Origin: Muricauda sp. SCSIO 64092
Lineage (GTDB): Bacteria; Bacteroidota; Bacteroidia; Flavobacteriales; Flavobacteriaceae
NCBI RefSeq assembly: GCF_023016285.1
Contig: NZ_CP095413.1
Coordinates: forward strand, 4,788,501-4,852,500
Reading direction: 5' to 3'
DNA length: 64,000 nucleotides
How positions within the stretch are numbered: position 1 is the stretch's first letter; every line of letters starts with the position of its first letter. Positions 57,202 through 64,000 of this stretch are shown here, piece by piece. Under the pieces are notes generated by a model. The model was not told the DNA's origin. It was given only the letters and a program-made list of their open reading frames with translations, and did no database searches. Position numbers and translations under genes: made by a program.

Positions 57202-57417
57202 TCAAAGGGCCGCCTCCGCTTCAGAAACTTGTATCCCGTTATTATTATTGTTATAAACATTTCCATCATAGTTGGCATCAACATCGAAGTCGGCAAAATT
57301 AGTGCTGATCAATACGTTTTTATAGTTAGTATCTGGAATGTCAGTAGTCTGGGCGTGAATGGTTTGAAGAGTAAGAAGTGTTGCTGACAGTACGAGTATG
57401 TACAATAATGATCTCAT
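57202..57417 (-). pseudogene. 5' fragment of a secreted leucine-rich-repeat/T9SS-type protein
   Basis: From ATG at 57415-57417 the 71 residues begin with a signal peptide (MRSLLYILVLSATLLTLQTI) and then IPDTNYKNVLISTNFADFDV and IQVSEAEAAL, the typical first module of LRR-type extracellular proteins (IPDxNFxxxL...SEAxA). The frame then hits a stop, with no repeats following. So only the front of a longer gene remains. Confidence 0.6.
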
Positions 57418-57465
57418 ATAAGTTGGTTTTACCAAAGTGAATATTACGGAAAATAGAAGCACTGA

Positions 57466-57487
57466 AAATACGTGTTAACGCGTATTT
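57466..57487. promoter_or_regulatory. Near-perfect 22-bp palindrome upstream of the LRR-type fragment
   Basis: Half sites AAATACG and CGTATTT flank a TGTTAAC core, 50-70 bases before the ATG at 57417. A less symmetric copy is at 44899-44919, upstream of the small barrel gene. It may be an operator; no protein is known to me for it. Confidence 0.45.
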
Positions 57488-57601
57488 AATAAGTAGTAGT
57501 ACTTAGGACTTTGCTAATTTTCAGACGGACTAAAAATCAATTAGTTTTATCCTATAAAGAAAATCAGGTTCAAGGAAACACTAAAGTTTGGGATAATGTA
57601 G

Positions 57602-57735
57602 CCGTACGATTCAGGCATTAAGCTCACTGACATTTGTCGAGACAAGGGTATTTCAACTACCATCTTTTATTTATGGAAACGGAAGTACGAGGGTATGAAT
57701 GCCCGGTAGCTCAAGGAACTTATTAGCCACTGCTA
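57602..57735 (+). pseudogene. IS3-family OrfA transposase remnant
   Basis: The plus-strand frame reads PYDSGIKLTDICRDKGISTT then IFYLWKRKYEGMNAR and a stop where Glu is normal, then LKELISH. GI..TDICR..GIS...FY.WK.KY.GM is the signature of IS3 OrfA. Both ends are missing. Confidence 0.7.
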
Positions 57736-57790
57736 GGATTGCAAGCCTACTTATAATGCAGTTTCCAACTATAATAGGGTCCACCAAGTA

Positions 57791-57970
57791 CAGGCAGAAA
57801 ACATTCAATTCAAAAATCTTAGAAAGATGCATTGGACATACTTGAAACTTGCATTGGGAGATGATGCCGATAAACTTTCATCACATTCTGGCAATGAGGT
57901 CTTTGACAAACATTACATCGATAAAAAAGTGGTGTATAAAGCTGTAGCGGAATTGAAGGTTCTGGGCTAA
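57791..57970 (+). pseudogene. C-terminal remnant of a phage-type tyrosine integrase
   Basis: The frame ending at TAA 57968-57970 reads FKNLRKMHWTYLKLALG, DADKLSSHSGNEVFDKHYID and KKVVYKAVAELKVLG. It matches the end of Bacteroidota tyrosine recombinases, including the region of the conserved Arg (LRK) and the catalytic Tyr (DKHY). The rest of the gene is absent. It is 156 bases from the tRNA-like element. Confidence 0.65.
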
Positions 57971-57977
57971 AAAAATA

Positions 57978-58109
57978 ACGAGGCCGTCTAAAAAGTTCGT
58001 ATGTGCATTGGTCACATCGAGCGCAGTCGAGATGTATTTGATATTCGTAACTTTAATAAGTTCTCGACTGCGCTCGAACCGACAAAATACTCTTTTTAGA
58101 CGGCCTCGT
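57978..58109. repeat. 132-bp nested palindromic repeat element
   Basis: Outer arms of 18 bases (57978-57995 and 58092-58109, ACGAGGCCGTCTAAAAAG and its exact complement) enclose a second pair of 16 bases (58017-58032 and 58062-58077, TCGAGCGCAGTCGAGA and complement). It can fold into a double-stem structure and may act as a terminator. Confidence 0.9.
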
Positions 58110-58125
58110 CTTTTATTGCGGATTT

Positions 58126-58199
58126 GTAGCGTGAGGGGGACTTGAACCCCGGCCTCCGGGTTATGGATTCTGCGTTCTGACCGCCTGAGCTACCGCCCG
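58126..58199 (-). pseudogene. Full-length but decayed tRNA-Met(CAT)-like gene
   Basis: On the minus strand CGGGCGGTAGCTCAGGCGGT begins a 74-base tRNA-like unit with D arm, anticodon loop TCCATAA (anticodon CAT), and T arm GGGGTTCAAGTCCCC ending in GCTAC. The acceptor arms (CGGGCGG versus TCACGCT) and the anticodon stem no longer pair well, so it is probably not functional. Confidence 0.6.
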
Positions 58200-58449
58200 A
58201 TTCACCGGTTTACTTCATTTCCTGTCAAATGCAAACCGACAGAAGCATAGGACATTTAATCCCTCAAAAAATGAAATTCAATAGTATACAACAAAATGAC
58301 TAAATAGTTGAATATATCTAAAGCTTTACTTTTTAAAAATATGAAATCAACAAAAAAACCTGCTTTTTTATAAATTATCTAATTTTCCTGATCATCTACA
58401 AAAACAAACGCTTAACTTTAGGGAAGTCGCTAATTCAAAACTACTTACG

Positions 58450-59229
58450 ATGAAAAATATAATAATCCTCGGCGTACTGGCCATTTTTGGATGTACGGCC
58501 CTTTATGCACAAAATACGGTACACGCCGCTTGCTTCGCAAGCGTTGTTGGGTATACCGAAACCAGGGTTCCTTCCAACTTCTTTACTTTTGCCGATTTGA
58601 AATCAACAAGTGCCCAGGGCACCACGGCCCAAATCCCCGATGTTTTGGGAAGCCCTTATTTAGTGGATGCTTTTCAAAAAGGTTCTTTGTTTTATGGAGA
58701 AGAACTTGTAGGTACCTTTTATGTGAGGTACAACGGTTTTACCAAAGAGATGGAAATCAAAAAAGGGAATTCCCCCGATGAAATAGCAAAAGTGTTGGTT
58801 AAGGACAAAAACCTAAAATTTGTTTTTGACAACCGGGATGAGTTGAAGTTTGTCGCGTTTATGGATAAAAAAGGGAATAGACATGACGAATATCTAGTGA
58901 CCAAAAGCAAAGGGGACAAATATCAACTAATGGAGAGACCCGTGGTAACCTACAAAGAGGGAAAAAAGGCCGCGAATTCCTTTATGCTTGATGTACCCAG
59001 TAAATTTGTACACCGTACCGAACTTTATTTTTTGGACCTTATGACAAATATTGCAAGTCAAGTTCCAGCCAAAAAATCCAAACTGATTGACTTTTTTGCT
59101 GAAAGTGAGAAAATTCAGATTGCAGCGCTGATCAAGAAAAAATCCTTGAACATTAAAGATGTAAATGACCTATCCCAGATATTTGATTTTGCCAACTCCA
59201 TCAGTCAGGATATTGCCTTGAAGGAATAA
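58450..59229 (+). CDS. Secreted protein of unknown function
   Basis: The 259-residue product has a signal peptide (MKNIIILGVLAIFGCTALYAQ). The mature part (RVPSNFFTFADLKSTSAQGT, GEELVGTFYVRYNGFTKEME, YQLMERPVVTYKEGKKAANS) is soluble and ends in a helical stretch; no family is recognised. Just after the signal peptide, bases 58526-58542 form a hairpin CGCTTGC-TTC-GCAAGCG that encodes ACFAS in frame, probably a small palindromic insertion tolerated in the linker. A terminator follows 60 bases after its stop. Confidence 0.72.
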   Translation: MKNIIILGVLAIFGCTALYAQNTVHAACFASVVGYTETRVPSNFFTFADLKSTSAQGTTAQIPDVLGSPYLVDAFQKGSLFYGEELVGTFYVRYNGFTKEMEIKKGNSPDEIAKVLVKDKNLKFVFDNRDELKFVAFMDKKGNRHDEYLVTKSKGDKYQLMERPVVTYKEGKKAANSFMLDVPSKFVHRTELYFLDLMTNIASQVPAKKSKLIDFFAESEKIQIAALIKKKSLNIKDVNDLSQIFDFANSISQDIALKE

Positions 59230-59288
59230 ATAGCCCCTGCTCTTGCTCGTAGCTAACCACTGACGGGCAGGAATAATCGGAATGGAAA

Positions 59289-59315
59289 CCACGACCGCAC
59301 GATCGTGGTTTTTTT
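59289..59315 (+). terminator. Rho-independent terminator after the secreted protein gene
   Basis: CCACGA (59289-59294) pairs with TCGTGG (59303-59308), followed by seven T. Confidence 0.85.
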
Positions 59316-59326
59316 ATGTCCCTAAC

Positions 59327-59366
59327 CTCCTATGAATCCTTCGCCCTGGCCGCCTGAACTACCTCT
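59327..59366 (-). pseudogene. 5' half of a tRNA-Met(CAT)-like gene
   Basis: On the minus strand GAGGTAGTTCAGGCGGCCAG (D arm) is followed by GGCGAAGGATTCATAGG, which corresponds to the 5' half of a tRNA up to the CAT anticodon loop; homology then stops. It is in the same orientation as the 3' half at 43063-43105. Confidence 0.5.
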
Positions 59367-59420
59367 AAAAGCGGTTTATTGGATAAGAATAATGCCATAA
59401 ATATTCTACCTTTGTATGTG

Positions 59421-59855
59421 ATGCAAAAACACCTCAAAACAAAGGCGCTTTTTTTTCTGGGCATTTTCAGTATGTTACTGGTGCACCAAGCGGTACCGCA
59501 TCAACATCATGAACTCCAAAGTGACGGGGAATGTTGTGAGATAGCACACAATCACCACCACGACCATATTCACACCGAATCAAACGGTGACCATCCAAAG
59601 AAAGGGTTCTTTCATTGGTTTTTGGAGGTACACATCCATACAAATTCTTTTGCAGATGTGTTTGTGCCGGAACAACCAGTGGCAAAAAAGATTTCGGTGG
59701 ACAAAGAACTGGTCAAGACCTTTCCAGCCACTGAAACCACTTTTTTTTCCTTAGAGACTGCCACCAAAAATGAAGTATGGCACCATTCCCAGGATAAAAA
59801 GCAAAGCCCATATTCTTCGATTCCCGCACTGCGGGGTCCCCCCAGTCTAGGTTAA
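59421..59855 (+). CDS. His-rich membrane-anchored or periplasmic metal-binding protein
   Basis: The 144-residue product (start ATG 59421; an upstream TTG at 59379 is less likely) has one hydrophobic segment (MQKHLKTKALFFLGIFSMLL) followed by HQHHE, CCEIAHNHHHDHIH and later HHS, a cluster of His and Cys suited to metal binding. Placed directly before a heavy-metal efflux operon, it probably buffers or senses the metal in the periplasm. Confidence 0.78.
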   Translation: MQKHLKTKALFFLGIFSMLLVHQAVPHQHHELQSDGECCEIAHNHHHDHIHTESNGDHPKKGFFHWFLEVHIHTNSFADVFVPEQPVAKKISVDKELVKTFPATETTFFSLETATKNEVWHHSQDKKQSPYSSIPALRGPPSLG

Positions 59856-59938
59856 TCAATTCAGCAGCCTGTTTTTTCTCAACAAATCAACCAGGGATTG
59901 TTTATCTCCCTTTTTGATCTAACCTAAAATAGAACAAT

Positions 59939-61123
59939 ATGAACATAAGGATAGTATGCGCCATTGGCGTGTGCATGTGCTTTGGCAAGAGCTTTTCCCA
60001 ATCCAATACGATGGATGGACTACTTGACCAAATTGCACAGAACAATACCGAGTTAAGTGCCTTTAGATTCTACATGGAAGGACAGCAGCTTCGGAATAGC
60101 AGTGATAATAATCTACCTGATTTGCAGCTTTTGGGCTACTACCTGCCCTTTGGCGAGCATCAATCGGGAGATTACTCGGAGTTCGAAATCTCCCAGTCTT
60201 TTGAGTTTCCAACGGTCTATGCAGCACGTTCCAAATGGAACGACCTAAAGGCAAACCAGTTGGAAACGTCCTATACCAAAAAGCGTCAAGAGCTGCTTTT
60301 AAAGGCTAAAGAGGGATTGATCAATCTCTTTGTGCTTCAAAAGCAAAAAAGCATTGAAACCCAGAGGAAAATTCAAAGTAAGAAGGTATATGAGCAGACA
60401 CAGGAGCTGTTCAACAAAGAGCAGATAGGGATTTTGGATTTGAACAAAGCCAAAGTAGCTTGGTTACAAGAGCAGTTTGTATTGGATAGGTTGAATTTGG
60501 ATATCCATACCCAAATTACATATTTACAGGCCCTGAATGGAGGCCAACCCCTTGAGGTTGATCAACTGCAATTGGACAATCCCATGCAATTGGAAACTTT
60601 GGAAACTATTTGGAGCGAGAAATTGGTCAATGACCCAAAGCTTTTGGAACTCTCGGCTAACGAAGCGGCTTCCCTCCAGTATGTAACATTGGAGAAAAAT
60701 AAGGTTTTGCCCAATATCACCCTGGGTTACAATTACCAGGGGGTTATGGGGGACAACTTTTCCGGGGTATACGGCGGCCTTTCCATCCCCTTATGGAGTA
60801 GCCGTAACAAGGTCAAGGCTGCACAGGCCAACCACAAATACCAAAAGTCCACCTCACAAGTGGCAAAATCAGTCCTGTACACCCAATTCCAGCGGGATTA
60901 TGATCAGTACCGGCTACTTTTCGATAAATACAACGAATATCAAGGGACCATGGCCCACCTGAATAGTGAAGAACTGCTGTTCAAGGCTTACCATCTGGGA
61001 GAATATTCCTTTCTGGAATACTATATGGAGGTTCAGTTTTATCGAAATGCAATGGACGAAATGCTACAAATGGAAAAGCAATTGCAGTTGCTACAAGCAC
61101 AATTATTACTACATCAGTTATAA
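59939..61123 (+). CDS. TolC-family outer membrane efflux protein (CzcC/CusC-like)
   Basis: The 394-residue product has a signal peptide (MNIRIVCAIGVCMCFGKSFS) and two long helical repeats with coiled coil typical of outer membrane efflux proteins (LLKAKEGLINLFVLQKQKSI, EEQLFNKEQIGILDLNKAKV-like stretches, and QLLQAQLLLHQL at the end). It would be the outer membrane channel of the tripartite pump encoded downstream. Short for the family (about 410-460), with no break. Confidence 0.88.
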   Translation: MNIRIVCAIGVCMCFGKSFSQSNTMDGLLDQIAQNNTELSAFRFYMEGQQLRNSSDNNLPDLQLLGYYLPFGEHQSGDYSEFEISQSFEFPTVYAARSKWNDLKANQLETSYTKKRQELLLKAKEGLINLFVLQKQKSIETQRKIQSKKVYEQTQELFNKEQIGILDLNKAKVAWLQEQFVLDRLNLDIHTQITYLQALNGGQPLEVDQLQLDNPMQLETLETIWSEKLVNDPKLLELSANEAASLQYVTLEKNKVLPNITLGYNYQGVMGDNFSGVYGGLSIPLWSSRNKVKAAQANHKYQKSTSQVAKSVLYTQFQRDYDQYRLLFDKYNEYQGTMAHLNSEELLFKAYHLGEYSFLEYYMEVQFYRNAMDEMLQMEKQLQLLQAQLLLHQL

Positions 61124-61143
61124 CGATTTAAAAAACAATAAAG

Positions 61144-61398
61144 ATGAAGACCGTATCGAACCTAATTATAACATCAATACTAATCGCTGCAGTAAGCCTT
61201 GGGGGATGTCGCGAAACCAAAAAGGGACATGGCCACACACATGGTGACCATGGACATTCACACGATGAAGGTTCCAATCATTCCCATGAACACGAAGAGG
61301 TTGAACAGGAAGAATTTACAATTGACAAGGATTCCCTTAAAACTGAGAAGAAAAACCATACCCATGAAAATGGTGAAGAACACCATGATCATAATTAA
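61144..61398 (+). CDS. Small His-rich lipoprotein
   Basis: The 84-residue product has a lipoprotein signal (MKTVSNLIITSILIAAVSLGGC) and a tail with GHGHTHGDHGHSHDEG, NHSHEHEE and EEHHDHN, giving about 17 His. It likely binds Zn, Co, Ni or Cu in the periplasm as part of the efflux operon. 21 bases after the outer membrane channel gene and 9 before the adaptor gene. Confidence 0.85.
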   Translation: MKTVSNLIITSILIAAVSLGGCRETKKGHGHTHGDHGHSHDEGSNHSHEHEEVEQEEFTIDKDSLKTEKKNHTHENGEEHHDHN

Positions 61399-61407
61399 AA
61401 CAAAACA

Positions 61408-62919
61408 ATGAAACGATATTTGATAATTGTGCTTGCCCTTGCCCTTGCCGTATTGGCCTGTAAGCAAAACACGGAACCCGGACATGCCCATAATCCCGAT
61501 GGAAGCCATATCGGTGATGAGACACCAAGGTTGGATTATACCATTTGGACGGGCAAGACCGAACTTTTTGTGAAATTTCCTGCACTAATTGTTGGGCAAC
61601 CAAGCAAATTCGCCGCTCATTTTACGGTAATGGACAAACACCAGCCAGTAAAAGAGGGTTCAGTGACCGTAAGTTTGATAAAGGAGGGAAAGGGTATCCG
61701 TACCTCAGTTGACACCCCTTCATCACCAGGAATCTTTTCTCCCGTTCTGAAACCCAAGGAAGCCGGGTTACAACAATTGGTATTTGAGCTTTCCACGCCG
61801 CAGTATACCGATAGGATTGTGATTGAAAATGTGATGGTGTATTCGAGTATGGAGGAGGCCAAGAAAGCTATTGCCCCATTTGGGGAAGAACCCCCCATTT
61901 CCTTTTTAAAGGGGCAGGCATGGAAAATAAACTTCCAAACGGCGCCTGTGGTGAAAGGTAAGGTGTATGATGTGGTGCACACTTCAGGGGTTTGGCAACC
62001 TGCACAGGGTTCGGTCAAGACCATGGTTGCAACAACCAATGGTACGGTGACCATGCCAGCTACCAACATTACGGAGGGAATGGAAGTGAAACGGGGGCAA
62101 TTGCTAATGGGGGTAAGTAGCCAAGGGTTGGTGTCCGATAATTTGAGCGCTCAGATAACCAAAGCAAAAGCCAATTTTGACCAAGCCATAGCAGAATACA
62201 ATAGAAAAAAGGAGCTTTACGAAAGTAAGATCATCCCCAAGTCAGAGTTTGAAAAGGTAGAAAACAGTTACGCCATTGCTAAAGCTGAGTATCAGAGCCT
62301 GTCCATAAATGTATCCGGTGGCAACAAACAGATAAGGGCACCCTTTAACGGGTTTGTGAAATCCTTGAAGGTCTCCAATGGTGAATATGTTGAACAGGGT
62401 ATGCCCATGGTCAGCATTGGTTCCCATCAATCCAAAATCCTCAAATCCCAATTGGCACCAAGTCAAGCTCTCACGACTGAAAATATAAAAGAGTTGTGGT
62501 ATCAATCCGAAAGTGGGCAATGGAGGGACCTAGCGGACTCCGGTGGGGAAATCCTTTCTGTTTCCAAAGATGTTGAGCATAACAATCCGCTTATTTCAAT
62601 TTATGCCAAGGTAAATGATGTGATCGGATTGCCCGATGGCAGCCTGACCCAAGTTCAGATTGCCCTGGGCGATGGAAAACAAGCCACATTGGTACCGGAA
62701 TCGGCCTTGTTGGAAGACTATGGTAGCTATTCCGTAATCGTACAGCTCTCCGGAGAAAGCTTTGAAAGACGTCCCATCAGCATTGGGAAACGGAATGGTA
62801 AAAGCGTGGAGGTACGCAATGGATTGCAGGTAGGCGAGGTTGTGGTTACCTCGGGTGCATATCAAGTCAAAATGGCGTCCATGTCAGGTTCAACCCCTGC
62901 ACATGGACACGAACACTAG
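61408..62919 (+). CDS. RND efflux periplasmic adaptor lipoprotein (CzcB/CusB-like)
   Basis: The 503-residue product has a lipoprotein signal (MKRYLIIVLALALAVLAC), a His-containing N-terminal extension (GHAHNPDGSH), an unusual beta-sandwich N-terminal region (about 45-165), then lipoyl/barrel-sandwich and coiled-coil parts (TNITEGMEVKRGQLLMGVSS, IRAPFNGFVKSLKVSNGEYV) and a C-terminal beta barrel ending HGHEH. It links the inner membrane pump to the outer channel and may pick up metal through its terminal His. Confidence 0.9.
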   Translation: MKRYLIIVLALALAVLACKQNTEPGHAHNPDGSHIGDETPRLDYTIWTGKTELFVKFPALIVGQPSKFAAHFTVMDKHQPVKEGSVTVSLIKEGKGIRTSVDTPSSPGIFSPVLKPKEAGLQQLVFELSTPQYTDRIVIENVMVYSSMEEAKKAIAPFGEEPPISFLKGQAWKINFQTAPVVKGKVYDVVHTSGVWQPAQGSVKTMVATTNGTVTMPATNITEGMEVKRGQLLMGVSSQGLVSDNLSAQITKAKANFDQAIAEYNRKKELYESKIIPKSEFEKVENSYAIAKAEYQSLSINVSGGNKQIRAPFNGFVKSLKVSNGEYVEQGMPMVSIGSHQSKILKSQLAPSQALTTENIKELWYQSESGQWRDLADSGGEILSVSKDVEHNNPLISIYAKVNDVIGLPDGSLTQVQIALGDGKQATLVPESALLEDYGSYSVIVQLSGESFERRPISIGKRNGKSVEVRNGLQVGEVVVTSGAYQVKMASMSGSTPAHGHEH

Positions 62920-62931
62920 AAAGTATATCCT

Positions 62932-64000
62932 ATGCTCAATAAAATATTGAATATTTCCCTTAAGAATAGATTGTTCATTCTATTGGGGGCAGCAGTACTG
63001 AGTATGCTGGGGGTGTATCACACAAGGACGATGAACATTGATGTTTTCCCTGATTTGACAGCCCCCACGGTGACCATTTTGACCGAAGCCCACGGTATGG
63101 AATCCGAAGAAGTGGAAAAATTGGTGACCTATCCGTTGGAAACCGCCTTGAACGGTTCACCAAACGTTAGGCGTATCCGTTCTTCATCAGCAGCGGGCAT
63201 TTCCATTGTTTGGATAGAATTCGAATGGGGCACGGACATCTATAGGGCACGACAGGTCGTGAGCGAACGCATCCCGATGGTACGTGAAAACCTTCCCGAA
63301 GGGGTTGGAACACCGACCATGGCGCCAATTTCATCCATCATGGGAGAAATCATGCTCTTAGCGGTGACTTCGGATAGCTTGTCCCCTATGGACCTGCGGA
63401 CACTTTCCGATTGGACGATACGGCCCCGTCTAAAAGCTATTAGCGGTATCGCCAACGTGGTGGTCATTGGGGGCGAGTACAAACAATATCAGGTGTTTGC
63501 CAATCCCGAAAAATTAAAGTATTACAACATAGGTCTTTCGGAATTGGCGGATCATGTAAGGGAAGCCAATGTAAATGCTCCAGGTGGAATCATCAATCAA
63601 TATGGCAATCAATACGTTATAAAAGGAAGTGGCAGAGCGTATTCGTTGGAAGATTTGGAAGAGGCGGTTGTAAAGGAAATCAATGGAAAATCTGTCAAAA
63701 TAAAGGATGTGGCCACGGTACAGGTTGGGCCATCCGATAAAATCGGGGATGGTTCATTGAATGGTAATCCATCGGTTATCCTGACCCTATCCAAACAACC
63801 TGATGTCAACACGTTAAAGTTGACCGGTCAACTGGACGTCGCCATCGAGGATTTGCAGAAAACCCTCCCTAAAGGTGTGGAAATCAAAAGCCATATTTTC
63901 AGGCAAGCGGACTTTATAAAGGCTTCTATCGGAAATCTTAACCAAACGCTTCTGGAAGGGGCTTTCTTTGTGGTCATCGTACTGCTTGTTTTCTTTATGA
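62932..64000 (+). CDS. Heavy metal efflux RND transporter CzcA/CusA family, partial (3' end outside window)
   Basis: The visible 356 codons start MLNKILNISLKNRLFILLGA and continue with the porter-domain motifs MNIDVFPDLTAPTVTILTEA, ESEEVEKLVTYPLETALNGS, VRRIRSSSAAGISIVWIEFE and the first helix of the next membrane block (GAFFVVIVLLVFF). These match HME-RND pumps. It exports metal using the proton gradient. Metal specificity (Zn/Co/Cd versus Cu/Ag) cannot be decided because the charged residues in helix 4 lie beyond the window. Confidence 0.93.
   Translation, partial: MLNKILNISLKNRLFILLGAAVLSMLGVYHTRTMNIDVFPDLTAPTVTILTEAHGMESEEVEKLVTYPLETALNGSPNVRRIRSSSAAGISIVWIEFEWGTDIYRARQVVSERIPMVRENLPEGVGTPTMAPISSIMGEIMLLAVTSDSLSPMDLRTLSDWTIRPRLKAISGIANVVVIGGEYKQYQVFANPEKLKYYNIGLSELADHVREANVNAPGGIINQYGNQYVIKGSGRAYSLEDLEEAVVKEINGKSVKIKDVATVQVGPSDKIGDGSLNGNPSVILTLSKQPDVNTLKLTGQLDVAIEDLQKTLPKGVEIKSHIFRQADFIKASIGNLNQTLLEGAFFVVIVLLVFFM

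Overview
The window comes from a marine-type Flavobacteriaceae chromosome (Bacteroidota). The evidence is gliding genes gldF/gldG, a PorP/SprF-family protein, proteins with a type IX secretion (T9SS) C-terminal sorting domain, many lipoproteins with a Cys lipobox, an outer-membrane-porin plus DUF4212/sodium-solute symporter set, and flavobacterial hairpin repeats. I cannot name the genus from sequence alone.

Layout. (1) 1-5.06 kb, housekeeping: gldG (cut by the window edge), gldF, a small ABM-fold monooxygenase and a DUF62 SAM hydrolase on the minus strand; phoH and purC on the plus strand. (2) 5.2-18.8 kb, a coherent short-chain fatty acid (acetate/propionate) uptake and activation module: an InsA-like zinc-ribbon/HTH protein flanked by inverted copies of one 12-mer, an outer membrane porin, a DUF4212 protein, an ActP-like symporter, then a tightly overlapped chain of a small membrane protein, a symporter-histidine kinase fusion (CrbS-like), a receiver-only response regulator, a PrpE-like acyl-CoA synthetase and Acs. 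Convergent to these lie a DnaQ-like exonuclease and a cNMP/CBS/DUF294 protein. (3) 18.9-23.9 kb: secreted small proteins, a LytS/LytTR two-component pair and a DegP-like protease. (4) 23.9-33.7 kb: an IS110 element that appears inserted in a hairpin repeat, two decayed copies of a VOC gene tail, hydrolase and thioredoxin-like lipoproteins, and two adjacent arrays of 7-bp repeats. (5) 33.9-42.9 kb: a T9SS-secreted subtilisin between two related repeats, an overlooked 40-codon gene, an AraC regulator, a frameshifted glycoside hydrolase and mannonate dehydratase. (6) 43-59.4 kb, an accessory region: an operon-like set led by a phage-tail-collar-like secreted protein and a 2873-residue multidomain T9SS protein, with remnants of IS1595, IS3 and a tyrosine integrase, long duplications, and three tRNA-Met(CAT)-like fragments whose order suggests a tRNA gene split by the insertion. 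(7) 59.4-64 kb: a CzcCBA/CusCBA-type metal efflux operon with two His-rich proteins, cut by the window end.

How it works together. The 5-19 kb module would bring acetate or propionate across both membranes, sense it through the symporter-kinase and activate it to acyl-CoA. The 43-57 kb region looks like a mobile or modular surface-protein locus that relies on the host T9SS. The last operon exports divalent or monovalent metals from periplasm and cytoplasm. All function calls rest on reading translated motifs; no database search was run.
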